From Trichomonas vaginalis G3 (Eukaryota > Parabasalia > Trichomonadida > Trichomonadidae), in NCBI RefSeq assembly GCF_026262505.1, contig NC_067203.1, positions 20,627,411-20,691,410 on the forward strand: DNA of 64,000 nt. Direction: 5' to 3'. Under the pieces are notes generated by a model that was given only the letters and a program-made list of their open reading frames with translations, had not been told where the DNA came from and searched no databases. The stretch's first letter is position 1. The number at the start of each line of letters is the position of its first letter. Below, piece by piece: positions 1-9,515 of the stretch. The position numbers and the translations under genes were made by a program.

Positions 1-380
1 GAAGGTAATGGATGTCCTTCCGCAGTCAGTTGTTCTCTCACTACCGTTTGAAGCTTTGTATTAAAAACTTTCATGTCATCTCCTGTATCTAAGTTCACAT
101 ACACAGCAACAGGAAAACTATCTTGCTTCTTTGTTTCATCATTATACCTCAAAACATTAAAGTTCTTCAATAATATTGTTCTTCCTGCTGGAATACTTCG
201 AACCTGTCTGATTTCAATAGCTTTCTCACCTCCTACATACTCTACCCAGTGTCTTGGATATTCATAAGTATACTGACTTTCTTGAATTTTGGTTGGTTTC
301 ATCATAACGTGTTCATAGTATATCTTTATACTCTTGTCAGTTAGACTCGGTGCTATGTTCTGAATATTTCTGACTTGCAT
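1..380 (-). CDS. Partial Maverick protein of the F/Y-x-Y-P-x-x-W family
   Basis: An open frame on the minus strand starts at ATG 380-378 and runs off the window edge, giving at least 126 residues without a stop. Residues ~40-65 read YTYEYPRHWVEYVGGEKAIE, which matches in layout the N-terminal YRFDYPxRWL...KAIGFRR block of the proteins at 30348-31192 and 37534-38394 and the FKFPTDW block at 14975-15831. I infer a shared Maverick structural family of unknown role. It is divergent from the ATPase gene with only 16 bp between start codons, so the two probably share a bidirectional promoter. Confidence 0.6.
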   Translation of the reverse strand, partial: MQVRNIQNIAPSLTDKSIKIYYEHVMMKPTKIQESQYTYEYPRHWVEYVGGEKAIEIRQVRSIPAGRTILLKNFNVLRYNDETKKQDSFPVAVYVNLDTGDDMKVFNTKLQTVVREQLTAEGHPLP

Positions 381-396
381 TTTTAATGGAGATAAA

Positions 397-1284
397 ATGA
401 AGCATTTAATACATGACGTAGATGAAGACATGAATGAAACTACAGACAAACTTAACTCTTCTCTCATTCTTCCTTTCAGTAAGGACTATGAGTTCTGTTC
501 AAATGGTGTTTATTTCTATTGTGGAAAGATGGGTTCAGGTAAGACATTTAACCTCATTCGTCATATACTCATAACAGAACGTTTAGGTCAAGATTCATAT
601 TATGACCAAATCATTATATCAGCAACTTCAGACTCTATGGACTCAACAGCGAAAACATTTATGTCAAAAGTTCAAGCCTCTGTCGTTAAAGTTCCAGACA
701 GTGAACTCATTGAATTTCTTCAACGTTACATTCGACGTAAGAGGAAATATTATGCCATCGTTGAATTTATACAGTCAGGAATGCAAAAGACTTCAGAAGA
801 GATGGAAAGAATTATTGACAAACACCACTTACGTCAATACTCAGGAGTTTACGATATGAAACGACTTACAAACTACATTCTATCAAAACTTTCAAAATAC
901 CCCTTCAAAAAGTATCCTTCAAACACTCTGCTCGTTTGTGACGACTTCGCTGGTAAAGGTTTAGTGTCAAAGCCTGACTCACCATTAGCTAACATCATTA
1001 CTAAAGTCAGACATTACCACTTAACTGTAGCAATACTTATGCAAACATGGAGGTTTTTAGCTTTAAACATAAAACGTCTCATAACTGACTTCGTTATCTT
1101 TCAAGGTTTCTCACGTTATGATATTGAACTCATTTGGAAACAGTCAGGTATAACATTACCTTTTGAAGAAATTTGGGAAGCATATAAGTCTCTCATCTCT
1201 CCTCGTTCATACCTTGAGATTCATATCATGACTAATACCATTAAAGTCAAAAATATTCCATGGGAACGACCAACATTGTTTTAA
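397..1284 (+). CDS. Genome-packaging ATPase (FtsK/HerA, A32-like)
   Basis: This 295-aa P-loop ATPase has a Walker A motif GKMGSGKT at residues 43-50 and a Walker B hydrophobic strand ending in DD (TLLVCDDF, 177-184). In Mavericks and related viruses this family pumps the genome into the preformed capsid. Size and motif spacing match the broken copy in Maverick 2 (42299-43166), whose Walker A is PPGSGKT. The start is the first ATG after an A-rich leader and leaves 16 bp to the divergent gene. The 3' end overlaps the convergent gene at 1281 by 4 bp. The frame is intact. Confidence 0.85.
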   Translation: MKHLIHDVDEDMNETTDKLNSSLILPFSKDYEFCSNGVYFYCGKMGSGKTFNLIRHILITERLGQDSYYDQIIISATSDSMDSTAKTFMSKVQASVVKVPDSELIEFLQRYIRRKRKYYAIVEFIQSGMQKTSEEMERIIDKHHLRQYSGVYDMKRLTNYILSKLSKYPFKKYPSNTLLVCDDFAGKGLVSKPDSPLANIITKVRHYHLTVAILMQTWRFLALNIKRLITDFVIFQGFSRYDIELIWKQSGITLPFEEIWEAYKSLISPRSYLEIHIMTNTIKVKNIPWERPTLF

Positions 1285-1682
1285 AGTTTAACCTTCAATT
1301 GACTGATGGTAAACAAATTCCATGCATCTCTGTCGCCATTTCTGTTAATATTTTTGCTGTCATTCATATCATCCACTTCCCCATCCGTTAGCTTTTGAAG
1401 ATATGCGTTAGAATAGCTGTTCTTAAATGAAGGCTTTTCACCTTTGAGAGCATAAACTCTATAACTTTCTGCATACTTTATGTTTGAACCTCCTGAGCCA
1501 TCATTGACATAAATTTTTATAGGCTTCCACCCTTTGTTCATGTTCCTGCTTCTTCCCTTAGCTCTTTTGTTCAGTAGTTCTACATCTTTATACACAGCAC
1601 CTATCTCAGTGAATTCAACAATATTTTCGTTCGTTAGCTTTACATTCAAACCCTTGTCGAGTATATTGTTCATTTCATACAT
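1281..1682 (-). CDS. Small conserved Maverick protein, 133 aa, unknown function
   Basis: I chose the ATG at 1682 (MYEMNNILDKG) rather than a longer frame to 1799, because it follows an AATAAAAACC-type leader and leaves a 25-bp divergent intergenic region to 1708. No domain is recognised. The protein is basic in the middle, with KGRSRN and GWKPIKIYV segments. By position it corresponds to the 139-aa proteins at 46782-47201 and 60758-61177: each is divergent from the CCG-motif protein and convergent with a large gene. Sequence similarity to those is weak, so equivalence is inferred from synteny. Confidence 0.65.
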   Translation of the reverse strand: MYEMNNILDKGLNVKLTNENIVEFTEIGAVYKDVELLNKRAKGRSRNMNKGWKPIKIYVNDGSGGSNIKYAESYRVYALKGEKPSFKNSYSNAYLQKLTDGEVDDMNDSKNINRNGDRDAWNLFTISQLKVKL

Positions 1683-1707
1683 ATAAAAGGTTTTTATTCT
1701 ATATGAA

Positions 1708-2313
1708 ATGAGAAGCAAATCCATCTTAGCTGGTGCCGTTAATGTTCCAATTGAACCAACATCAAATGTTGACTCACGAACGACAAACAATATTGTCATA
1801 AAGAACTATAGTTCAGAGTGTTTGAAAGAACCAGAACCAGAGCTGAAATCCGTGAATTTAAACACAGCTTCAAACGCTAACGCTACATCAGATGTTAAGT
1901 TAGAGTATCCACCACTGGACCAAATTCTTTCAAGAGAAGCCAACGACAATCCTTACACAAATGTTCAAACAAATCCTTCAGATAACGTAGACCATTACCT
2001 TCTTCAGTTATACCAAACAATTTTACTCAAAGACGATAAGAAGCTTTTGACAAATCTTATAAGCAAGAACCAAATAATTCTAACAAAGGAGGATTTAGAA
2101 AATGTTATCTCACGAATAACAGGGAAACAATGTGTCATTGACTATCTCGACCCTGAAATCGAATGCTGTGGTCAAACTCCACTATTCATGAAAATAGGTA
2201 ACATCCGCATCATTGAAACACCAGGAACTACAGGAGTTGAGTTTAAGTATAAATATTCGAACGAGTATACAAAACTTTCAACAGAATATAAACTTTGTTT
2301 GAAATATTTTTAG
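1708..2313 (+). CDS. Conserved Maverick CCG-motif protein, unknown function
   Basis: This 201-aa protein has a low-complexity N-terminal half rich in N, S and T. The C-terminal domain (about residues 95-201) includes LDPEIECCGQTPLFMKIGNI followed by a GVEFKYKYS strand. The same arrangement occurs in the proteins at 46182-46763 and 61196-61775 (IEPDIxCCG...GETLNLKYSF), so this domain is conserved between quite different Mavericks. It is divergently paired with the small gene at 1281-1682 in the same way in all three elements. I recognise no enzymatic motif; a structural or assembly role is only a guess. Confidence 0.7.
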   Translation: MRSKSILAGAVNVPIEPTSNVDSRTTNNIVIKNYSSECLKEPEPELKSVNLNTASNANATSDVKLEYPPLDQILSREANDNPYTNVQTNPSDNVDHYLLQLYQTILLKDDKKLLTNLISKNQIILTKEDLENVISRITGKQCVIDYLDPEIECCGQTPLFMKIGNIRIIETPGTTGVEFKYKYSNEYTKLSTEYKLCLKYF

Positions 2314-2341
2314 TAAATTAAAGCAGTCAGTCAAAAAAATT

Positions 2342-2584
2342 TCAAGTTAGCAATTTGTAATATCTATCCAAAACTTCTTCAACAGTATCGAACTCATCTT
2401 CATAATGCAAACCTAATCTTATTGACTTGGTGCAGTTTTCACTAACACAATATTTTTCTGTTCTCTTGACTGACATAACTAATTCATTTGTTTCATCAAA
2501 CAGCAACAACCAAAGTTCATGACCTAATACATAACATTCATACTTTATATTTTTAGCTCTGAGTTCTCTTGTAAGCTGTTGCAT
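2342..2584 (-). CDS. Small hypothetical protein, 80 aa
   Basis: The ORF starts at ATG 2584 after an AT-rich leader (GAAAATATTAA). It overlaps the 3' end of the upstream same-strand penton-like gene by 40 bp, as expected for compact Maverick packing. It has a hydrophobic stretch HELWLLLFDE in the middle and an acidic C-terminal part. No homologue in the other two elements and no recognised domain. Its tail faces the end of the CCG-motif gene with 28 bp between stops. Confidence 0.5.
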   Translation of the reverse strand: MQQLTRELRAKNIKYECYVLGHELWLLLFDETNELVMSVKRTEKYCVSENCTKSIRLGLHYEDEFDTVEEVLDRYYKLLT

Positions 2585-3321
2585 TTAATATTTTCTAAAA
2601 AGTCAACTTCAACAGTCATTCGCACTGGTGCCTTCAGTTCTACAGGCTCTCCTTGAAAGTCAACAAGTCTGAATTGCATGTCTTTCAAATTATGAGGACT
2701 AATGCGAACCCATTTACCTAAATGAGTTGCTATGACAGGAACGTTTGGAATGAACATTGAATTGACTGCATAACAGAAGGATTTATATTCTACTGAACCT
2801 TTACTATTAACTCCTGAAATGCCTGTGACATTAGCTATTTTAGACTCAATGTATAAACAATTACCATAACATACGTATGGAACAGATTTCATCTCAATCG
2901 TTTTGTCAACACTTTTCAAAGGAAATGTCATATGGTATGCACCCAAAAGAAGTTGTACTCTATGACTCATTCTTGGTATCTTAAACTCCTTCGCATAACT
3001 GAACTTCAAAACTCCTGCAATAAGTTTAACATTCATTAAGTTTTCTTCGTTATCCTTGTTTATTGTAGTATTTATGAGAGCATTTAACACTCCAGCTAAT
3101 GTTTCCATCTTATATTCTACATTATTGTGAAATCTTATTTCGTGCTTCTTTCCATCTATTTCAAGCTCCATGAAATCTGTTTCATCTGTTATAACGAATG
3201 AAGCGATAGTATTGAAGTCAACCATTCTGAATGCAAGCGCCTCATTCTGTAGACCTAAGTTTGTTTGTAGCTTTACTGTCCCGTATTCGTTTGGGTCTGT
3301 ACTTTGCAAATAGAACAACAT
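2545..3321 (-). CDS. Minor capsid (penton-like, jelly-roll) protein
   Basis: This is a 258-aa protein from ATG 3321 (MLFYLQSTD); the longer frame to 3354 would run into the divergent fibre start. The C-terminal segment (QFRLVDFQGEPVELKAPVRM followed by TVEVDF) is the typical last strand pair of Polinton/virophage pentons, where a 'D-x-x-G-x-P-V-x-L' turn precedes the final strand. Its whole length aligns by eye with the proteins at 45384-46175 and 61780-62576. Pentons sit at the capsid vertices. It is divergent from the fibre gene with 17 bp between, which fits a vertex-spike pair. The frame is intact. Confidence 0.7.
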   Translation of the reverse strand: MLFYLQSTDPNEYGTVKLQTNLGLQNEALAFRMVDFNTIASFVITDETDFMELEIDGKKHEIRFHNNVEYKMETLAGVLNALINTTINKDNEENLMNVKLIAGVLKFSYAKEFKIPRMSHRVQLLLGAYHMTFPLKSVDKTIEMKSVPYVCYGNCLYIESKIANVTGISGVNSKGSVEYKSFCYAVNSMFIPNVPVIATHLGKWVRISPHNLKDMQFRLVDFQGEPVELKAPVRMTVEVDFLENIKCNSLQENSELKI

Positions 3322-3338
3322 TTTATTCTCATTAAAAT

Positions 3339-6300
3339 ATGAGTATAGCTGCATATGCGTATGAAGCTGACAGAGCTAAACGTTTATATTTTGGTCAATA
3401 CTCTCTCACACTTACTGACAAATATATTGTTATCACTGATGGAAATACTGAGAAATACATAACATGGAAGGACTATGAAAAGTTTGACCCTATTTTAACT
3501 CCATGTACTATGCCGTTTATAAAGGACGGTGAAATTATTGAAAAAGATAATACAACCGTATATAGGTCTGTTTATGAAGCATTAGAATATATGTTGAATC
3601 ATAACCCAAAAAGATTTGACCCAAGCACTACACCATGTGCAATGCCTTTTATTAAGGACGGTGAAATCGTAAGAGTTCCGGATTCAACGGTTTACACAGC
3701 TGTTCAAAACAGTTTACAAAACATTTTAGCGAATATCTTTAATTCAGAAACTACAGAAATAAAATTACCATATATAACAGATGCTAAAGAAATTAAATCA
3801 AAAACGACAACATTATTTACGTCACTTAATGATTTAATGACTTATATCATTAATATTCCTGCACCAACTACAGCATTTGATCCAAACTCGACGGTTTGCA
3901 GTGTACCTTTCATAAATGACAGTTCATTAATTACTTTAAGGGATTCGACAGTAAATGAATCATTAAAGGCGTCATTAATGAAAATCATTGATTTTAATTC
4001 ATTCACGAATACATATAATTCATTCATTAATGTTTCATATGCTTCTAAAGAAGGTGAGCCAAAAACTATGATAAAGCGGTGTATGAAATAAAAGCATCAA
4101 CGACGAAATTGAATTCGTTAACTTTTGACGGTGATAGTTTCGTTAATGACATAACATCGGGGAAAACAATTTTAACGAAAGAATACTTAAAATCTCATGT
4201 TAGTGAGTTCGTTGAAATTGAAAAAGAAGGTGGAATTAAGTTCGATCCACTGAATTTCATTTTCAGCTTAGCGAATGCGGGTGTTAGTTTCGCTGAATGG
4301 ACAACTATACAGAGTGAAATAAATGCAATATGGACGTTTTTGGGGTCAAAAGCGGGAATGGGTGAGCTTGTAAATGCTGCAAGAACATTAGGTGAAACAG
4401 GAAATTTTGTAGATGGTTTTAAAAGACTTGTTTCAAATGTTTTAACAAACACAAAGAAATTATTTAGATATACCGTACATAACGGACGGATTTTCGAACA
4501 GATAGCAACAAACCCTCCGGTTATGGCTGCGTTGATGATGGTTAGAGATATAAAACCACGTAACGACGGGAACGGAAGAACATGAACAACAGGATACTGG
4601 TCGGGTTATTCGAGACATTAAAAACGTGTATCCTGAAGTTATTGATTTATTTAGAGGAGTTAATGATTCAATTTCAAAACATTCTATAACCCTCGATGAA
4701 GAGAATAAATTAACAGATTATATATTCGTCATTATTGCAGAATTAATGAAGAGAATAAATGAAAAAGGAATTGGTGATATCATTAATGTCAGCGATGTAA
4801 TGATGAAAAGAAATTTTGACTCATTATTTACAAAACCGAAAACAGAATATAGTCTTTATGACGTAATTACCGAATTAATGAAAAAGATTAATGATAATAA
4901 GAGTTCTGGCGGAAGAGTTGAATTAGAAGTGAATGATGTTAATGAGAAATTAGCCGAAAAAGCAGACAAAAATGAGCTTTTAGCTCTGAGTGATAAAGTC
5001 AAGAACCACGTTCATTATATAACTTCAGACGAACAGATTATAACGGACTACCATGGATATTTAACACGAAGTGATGAAGCGAAGACAAAAAATGTTAATG
5101 AAAGAAGATATAAATACATTCGTGCTAAAGGTTATGACATAAGCTGTACTGTACAGTATGATGTAGCTAAAGCACCAGAAGCATTTGGTTATACCGGTGA
5201 AATTTATGCCTCTACTTTCAATGTTAACGGTGTATTAGTTGAACCAAGATTTACATTGAGAGTTAAGGCAAAAATAACGTTTGAAGATGCTATTAAAAGT
5301 AAAGCTGACAAAGTTGAACTCGAAGCAATGAACAAAGTTTTGAAATCTCATAAACACAACATCTCCGATATAAATGAACTTCAAGCTACATTAATAGTAA
5401 AGCTGACAAGAACCATACACATGAATCCTTCACTACTGTTAGAGCAGACGACATAATATTGAACTATACCCTTGGTTCAAGTGCACCTTTAGAGAATCCA
5501 AGTACAAGCGTAAAAGATACACTAAACAATTTAGATAACAGATGTATGAACATTGAAGGTCATGCCAGAAACTTTGAAGCATATGAACTACCAGCAATGT
5601 TAGATAAGAAAGCCGACAAAACTTATGTAGATGAAAATTATGCAAAGAAGTCGGAAGTAAATGCTGCGCTTAATGGAAAAGCCGACAAGAACCATACACA
5701 TGAAGAATTTCAAACAATCAAGATTAAAGAAATTAAAGCATGCATCGAAATAGTAACAAAAACAGGAAGAAACGGTGCAACTGTACAAGAACAAAGAATT
5801 TATCCTCCTACTTTTCCTAATGGTTTAATAACAAACAATATAAATATTGAAGATGGCAATAAAGTTATAAACGTTAAACATGAACTTCAAACAATGAAGG
5901 CTCAGATTCTTCAAACATTATATCCTGTTGGCTCTATTTATACGTCAATGAATTCAACAAATCCAGCAAGTTTTAGGTTTTGGTACGTGGGAACAGATTG
6001 TAGACAAATTCTTATACTGTGCTAACTCTTCAAAGCAAACAGGAGGTTCGAAGAAAATTAAAGAAGCAAACCTTCCACCGCACAATCATACAGGAACTAC
6101 AAACACAACAGGTAGTCATTCACATTCAATAACAAAAAGAGGTTATACAAATCTTGCAGCAGGTTCGGATAGACAGGGAATGCATAGATATGATATTTCA
6201 AGTGACCCAGTAGATTCAAGCACAGGTATTTTCTGTGGAACCACAGGTAATCATTCACACACTTTCACAACAAATCCAACAGGCTCGGGTGCAGATTATA

Positions 6301-6344
6301 TGCCACCATTTGTGACTATATTCGCATGGTACCGCGTTCAATGA
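3339..6344 (+). pseudogene. Fibre/spike protein with phage tail-collar-like C-terminus, frameshifted
   Basis: Successive open segments (3339-4091, 4079-4585, 4626-5456, 5459-6025, then to 6344) form one ~1000-codon gene broken by several frameshifts. The N-terminal part has about four ~55-residue repeats (TPCxMPFIKDGEI...STVY). The middle carries KADK..HTH repeats typical of trimeric phage fibres. The end has YPVGSIYTSMNSTNP, then LPPHNHTG and a terminal MPPFVTIFAWYR, the pattern of phage tail-collar/short tail fibre domains. The intact relative at 31211 keeps the same order. The role, host-surface attachment at the vertex, is inferred from neighbours. Frameshifts may be real decay or assembly error. 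Confidence 0.75.
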
Positions 6345-6384
6345 ACGCGCTTGAGCCTAGAATAAAATCTTTAACTTTACATAA

Positions 6385-7470
6385 ATGAGCTTGAAAGAAG
6401 TATTCGAACAACATCCATGGAGGTCATTTAAGAAGTTCAATGAAGCTGCAAAGAGTTGGGGATTTACTAACAGAGCTGAAGTGAAAAGGTTCTTTGACAA
6501 AAATGTTGTACATCAAACAAAAATAAACCCTTACGACTACTTTTTACCAATTTACTCCAACACTCCTGACGCATACCAATTTGACACTCTCATTCAAAGC
6601 AGAAAAGGAGGACATAAACCATTCCTCATCTTCATTAATGTTAACACTCGTAAAGCATATGCATATCCAATGAAAAATAAAGGAACTCGTGAAGTGTTAA
6701 GAGTTTTACAAAAGTTTGTAGCAGAACATAGCCCAAGTACTTTAACATCAGACCAAGACAGTGCATACCTCAGCAATGAAATCACAGATTTTCTCATTAA
6801 GCATAACATAACTCACTACACTACTGAAGACCATAACCATAACATACTCGGCATCATAAACCGCTTCATAAGAACGCTCAGAGATTTAAACCAAGAGCGA
6901 GACTTTACCGAAGAAACAATGAAACATTTTCTCGAAGTATATAATTCCTCAACACATTCTACAACAGGACATACACCAAATTCAATGACACAACAACAAG
7001 AAGAAAAGTATATACAAAAGAAACGAAGCCAAACACAAAATATCAGAAATTCAACACAATTTACCCTCATTCCTGGTACAAAAGTTCGTGTAGTTCTTGA
7101 CGACAAACCGTTGACAAAGAAACGTTTAAGGTTAAGTAGAAACTATTATATCGTAGACTCTACGCAAGGTAATGGATATCTTATAAAAGCTGCTGACGAC
7201 TCTATTGCGTTTTACCCTCGACATAAATTAGTCGAAAGTAGTAATGGCAAACTTGCTGAAACCATTGACGAAGCAAAGCGAGGAGTGGTTATTGAAATAC
7301 TTGGCTATAACATAAACGATGACACTTATAAAGTAAGATATGAAGGAGGCGTTGAAGATGTTATACCATCTAAGAACTTGAGAGAGTCAAAGCCAACACA
7401 TCTGGGACCATTAGAGCGGGAGTACTGGAAAGACAAAAATAAGCCAGAAAGAATAAGAAAATTCTTCTAA
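6385..7470 (+). CDS. Maverick integrase, retroviral-type DDE (DD35N) with chromo-like tail
   Basis: This 361-aa protein has an RNase H-fold integrase core. The first Asp lies in YQFDTL (D67) and the second in LTSDQDSAY (D123). The third position, exactly 36 residues on, is Asn159 in GIINRFIRTLRD where retroviral integrases have Glu. The C-terminal part has an SH3-like region (PGTKVRVVL) and a chromo-like segment (YKVRYEGGVEDVIPSKNLR). It inserts the element, giving 5-6 bp target duplications in this class. The start is the ATG after TTTACATAA, just past the fibre stop. Whether Asn supports catalysis is unknown. Confidence 0.85.
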   Translation: MSLKEVFEQHPWRSFKKFNEAAKSWGFTNRAEVKRFFDKNVVHQTKINPYDYFLPIYSNTPDAYQFDTLIQSRKGGHKPFLIFINVNTRKAYAYPMKNKGTREVLRVLQKFVAEHSPSTLTSDQDSAYLSNEITDFLIKHNITHYTTEDHNHNILGIINRFIRTLRDLNQERDFTEETMKHFLEVYNSSTHSTTGHTPNSMTQQQEEKYIQKKRSQTQNIRNSTQFTLIPGTKVRVVLDDKPLTKKRLRLSRNYYIVDSTQGNGYLIKAADDSIAFYPRHKLVESSNGKLAETIDEAKRGVVIEILGYNINDDTYKVRYEGGVEDVIPSKNLRESKPTHLGPLEREYWKDKNKPERIRKFF

Positions 7471-7559
7471 ACTTTTTCATTAGATGTAAATCAGACATGA
7501 ATGAGAACAGTCATGATATCATTAATGGTACCATTTATTTTTGTCATAAATTTACACCA

Positions 7560-7633
7560 AAAATATATTTTAGGTGAAGAGGTGAGATCTCACCCGTTTT
7601 TTCACCTCTTTTTCACCCTCGCCGCTTAGCGGC
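7560..7633. repeat. Palindromic module R1 (AAAATATATTTTAGG frame)
   Basis: The frame AAAATATATTTTAGG (7560-7574) is followed by the 14-bp perfect palindrome GGTGAGATCTCACC (7581-7594), the inverted word CACCTCTTTTTCACC, and a separate hairpin GCCGC-TTA-GCGGC (7621-7633). It is an inverted partner of the module at 8708-8745 across the intervening gene. Related modules lie at 48886, 49097, 52533, 38395, 39445 and 39711. Confidence 0.75.
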
Positions 7634-7689
7634 TCAGATTGCTTTAGCTTTCTCGTGAATTTTCATGAATTTCCTTAAGATAGAAAAAT

Positions 7690-7735
7690 AAAGTTAGTTT
7701 TATTTTTATTTATTTTTTTATTTTGTATAAAAGAT
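7690..7735 (+). promoter_or_regulatory. Shared AT-rich leader of accessory genes
   Basis: The leader AAATAAAGTTAGTTTTATTT, then a T/A tract, TTTTGTAT and about 10 nt to the ATG, recurs nearly unchanged before 9516, 40312 and 41009 and in shorter form before 8816 and 38756. All but this first gene are KilA-N or T5orf172 genes. I infer a common promoter or a duplicated cassette boundary. Confidence 0.5.
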
Positions 7736-8701
7736 ATGATTTCAACAATCGGCACAACAACAATTCAAGCCACGAACGGCGGGACTCTGTCCACAACTAC
7801 AGCACCAAACTCGCTAGTCATGAATCCTACGTCAATGTTGGTAGAGATGAAAAGCTTTATTCCTTCTTCATATACTTTTGAAACAGAAATCCAGAAGATA
7901 AAGCAAGAACTTTTAACAAGTAATTTAGACTGTAGTGCGAAAGATGAAACAAATGAACAGTATCTTTATGAAATGGAGGACCTCATCGACCATTTGCCTA
8001 AACTACCTGAAATTCAGCAGCAAAAACTAACTATTCCTGAATTCGACGAAATTGAAGTCAAAGCAACTGACTCAGTAGAAATAAAGAAGTTCATACGAAA
8101 GGTAAATTATGAATTCCTTGGTTTTCATTGCAACCATAAAGTTATGGACAAAGATTGCGACATGGTTTATAAAAATATTTCTGACATATATAAATCGGTG
8201 GAGTTTAAGACATACGATAACTTTGTTTCATTAGTTGCAAAATGTGTATGGCAGATAAGAGATAAAGATAGAAGAGGTAAGGTATGGAATGAACAGATAA
8301 AACCAGCAGCTTTTGAGTTAAAGAAAACCATTGACGCCTTAGTTGTTCTAGCTGGTTTTATTTCAATGTATAACGCAAAAACGATGCCGCAATGTTCAAA
8401 ATGTAAAGCAGCAATAAGAAAATATAACTACTCAGTCAAAGAGATAGAAAGAATGCGAAACGACTATGCAGACTTAAAGAAAGAAGCAGAAAAGCCAGCA
8501 GAAGATAAAATGGATATGTTGACATTTCTTAATAAAAACTATCCAACAGCAGAAGATTTCCTTCTGTCTGACGTCAAGAAGAAATATAAAGAAACTTTCG
8601 GCATTGTTAAAACATTCGATGTACTAAAAGAAGAAATAGAAGCTACGAAATTGTTTAGGATTTCAAATATACATCGTACAATTCATGTAAAACGCTTGTG
8701 A
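7736..8701 (+). CDS. Accessory protein of unknown function, 321 aa
   Basis: The protein has an S/T-rich N-terminus, an acidic linker, a helical C-terminal half and a single CSKC pair near residue 220. The last ~55 residues form a basic helical tail. I recognise no family. It has no counterpart in Mavericks 2 or 3. It is bracketed by inverted palindromic modules (7560-7633 and 8708-8745) and uses the same leader as the KilA-N genes, so it is probably an accessory gene acquired as a unit. Confidence 0.6.
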   Translation: MISTIGTTTIQATNGGTLSTTTAPNSLVMNPTSMLVEMKSFIPSSYTFETEIQKIKQELLTSNLDCSAKDETNEQYLYEMEDLIDHLPKLPEIQQQKLTIPEFDEIEVKATDSVEIKKFIRKVNYEFLGFHCNHKVMDKDCDMVYKNISDIYKSVEFKTYDNFVSLVAKCVWQIRDKDRRGKVWNEQIKPAAFELKKTIDALVVLAGFISMYNAKTMPQCSKCKAAIRKYNYSVKEIERMRNDYADLKKEAEKPAEDKMDMLTFLNKNYPTAEDFLLSDVKKKYKETFGIVKTFDVLKEEIEATKLFRISNIHRTIHVKRL

Positions 8702-8707
8702 AAAAAA

Positions 8708-8745
8708 GAGGTGAAAAAACAGGTGAGATCTCACCTCTTCACCTC
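8708..8745. repeat. Palindromic module R2
   Basis: The perfect palindrome GGTGAGATCTCACC at 8722-8735 lies inside an outer GAGGTGAA...TTCACCTC pair. Read on the minus strand it repeats module R1 almost base for base (GGTGAAGAGGTGAGATCTCACC), so R1 and R2 form an inverted pair around the 321-aa gene. The sequence continues into TTTTTATTGAATTC, a right-hand border seen again at 39809 and 52568. Confidence 0.75.
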
Positions 8746-8815
8746 AACATTATTTTTATTGAATTCAGCACAAAAATAATGAATTTCATTAGTTATTTTG
8801 TATGTAAAGACAGTA

Positions 8816-9427
8816 ATGACAAACATTGAGTTTGAAACAGTTAGAAAGATAGACAATGACACCAAAGTGGTTAGAATAGGTGATTTAAACGTAAGATACT
8901 CAAAGAAATACAACAAATATTCTTTGTCAGACATTATATCTCCATCTGGAAAGAAAACAAACGACTGGGTTAGAAATGCTTCAACTCAGAAAATTTTGAC
9001 AAGAAATCCTGAGCTTATGATATCAGTAGCATTTCATGGAACAAGAGCATATCTTATAGACAAAAGTCTTATACCAATAGTTTTGTTATGGTTAGACCCA
9101 GTTGTTGGATATAACTTCATAACATATGGTTCATTCGATACGGAACGTTGCAGTGAAGGCTTACTTTACATCGTTCAGAAACCGAAGGACTTCAACACAA
9201 AAAGATATAAGATAGGAAGGACATATAATATAACTCAAAGATATGACAGTACAGTCAATAGAGTCAAGGTTGTGTTTGTTAATGATATGAGAGCTGCTGA
9301 AACAGAACTGCTTGAAGTTTTTGAGAAAATGTATGGTGCTCCCACGAAAGGTAAAGAAACGTTTGAAGTAGATGAGATAGATAAAGCTATAAAATTATTT
9401 GACGAAGTTGCTGAAAAATACATGTAA
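8816..9427 (+). CDS. KilA-N-like protein with C-terminal T5orf172 (GIY-YIG-type) domain
   Basis: The real start is ATG 8816 (MTNIEFETV); the frame upstream has no ATG. The N-terminal half has features of a viral KilA-N DNA-binding domain, including YLIDKSLIPIVLLWLDPVVG. The C-terminal half (about residues 115-203) is T5orf172-like: LLYIVQKPKDF, YKIGRTYNITQR, then a conserved AETELLEVF helix. KilA-N plus T5orf172 fusions are common in large DNA viruses and known in T. vaginalis. A broken copy lies at 40312-40920 in Maverick 2. Likely DNA-binding with possible nuclease activity; target unknown. Confidence 0.7.
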   Translation: MTNIEFETVRKIDNDTKVVRIGDLNVRYSKKYNKYSLSDIISPSGKKTNDWVRNASTQKILTRNPELMISVAFHGTRAYLIDKSLIPIVLLWLDPVVGYNFITYGSFDTERCSEGLLYIVQKPKDFNTKRYKIGRTYNITQRYDSTVNRVKVVFVNDMRAAETELLEVFEKMYGAPTKGKETFEVDEIDKAIKLFDEVAEKYM

Positions 9428-9515
9428 AGCGTTTATTTTTGGTCTTTTGTGAAAGTCAGAAAATAAAGTTAGTTTTATTTTTATTTATTTTTTTATTTTG
9501 TATGTAAAGACAGTA

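Noticed and set aside
73-267. 64-codon plus-strand frame
   Set aside because: Antisense to the better-supported partial gene on the minus strand (1-380).
1683-1799. N-terminal extension of the small gene at 1281-1682
   Set aside because: It would overlap the divergent gene at 1708 by 92 bp and lacks the usual leader; the internal ATG at 1682 has one.
8798-8815. Upstream non-ATG start for the T5orf172 and KilA-N genes
   Set aside because: The extra residues YVKTV come from the shared leader read from TTG; eukaryotic initiation should use the ATG 18 bp further on.
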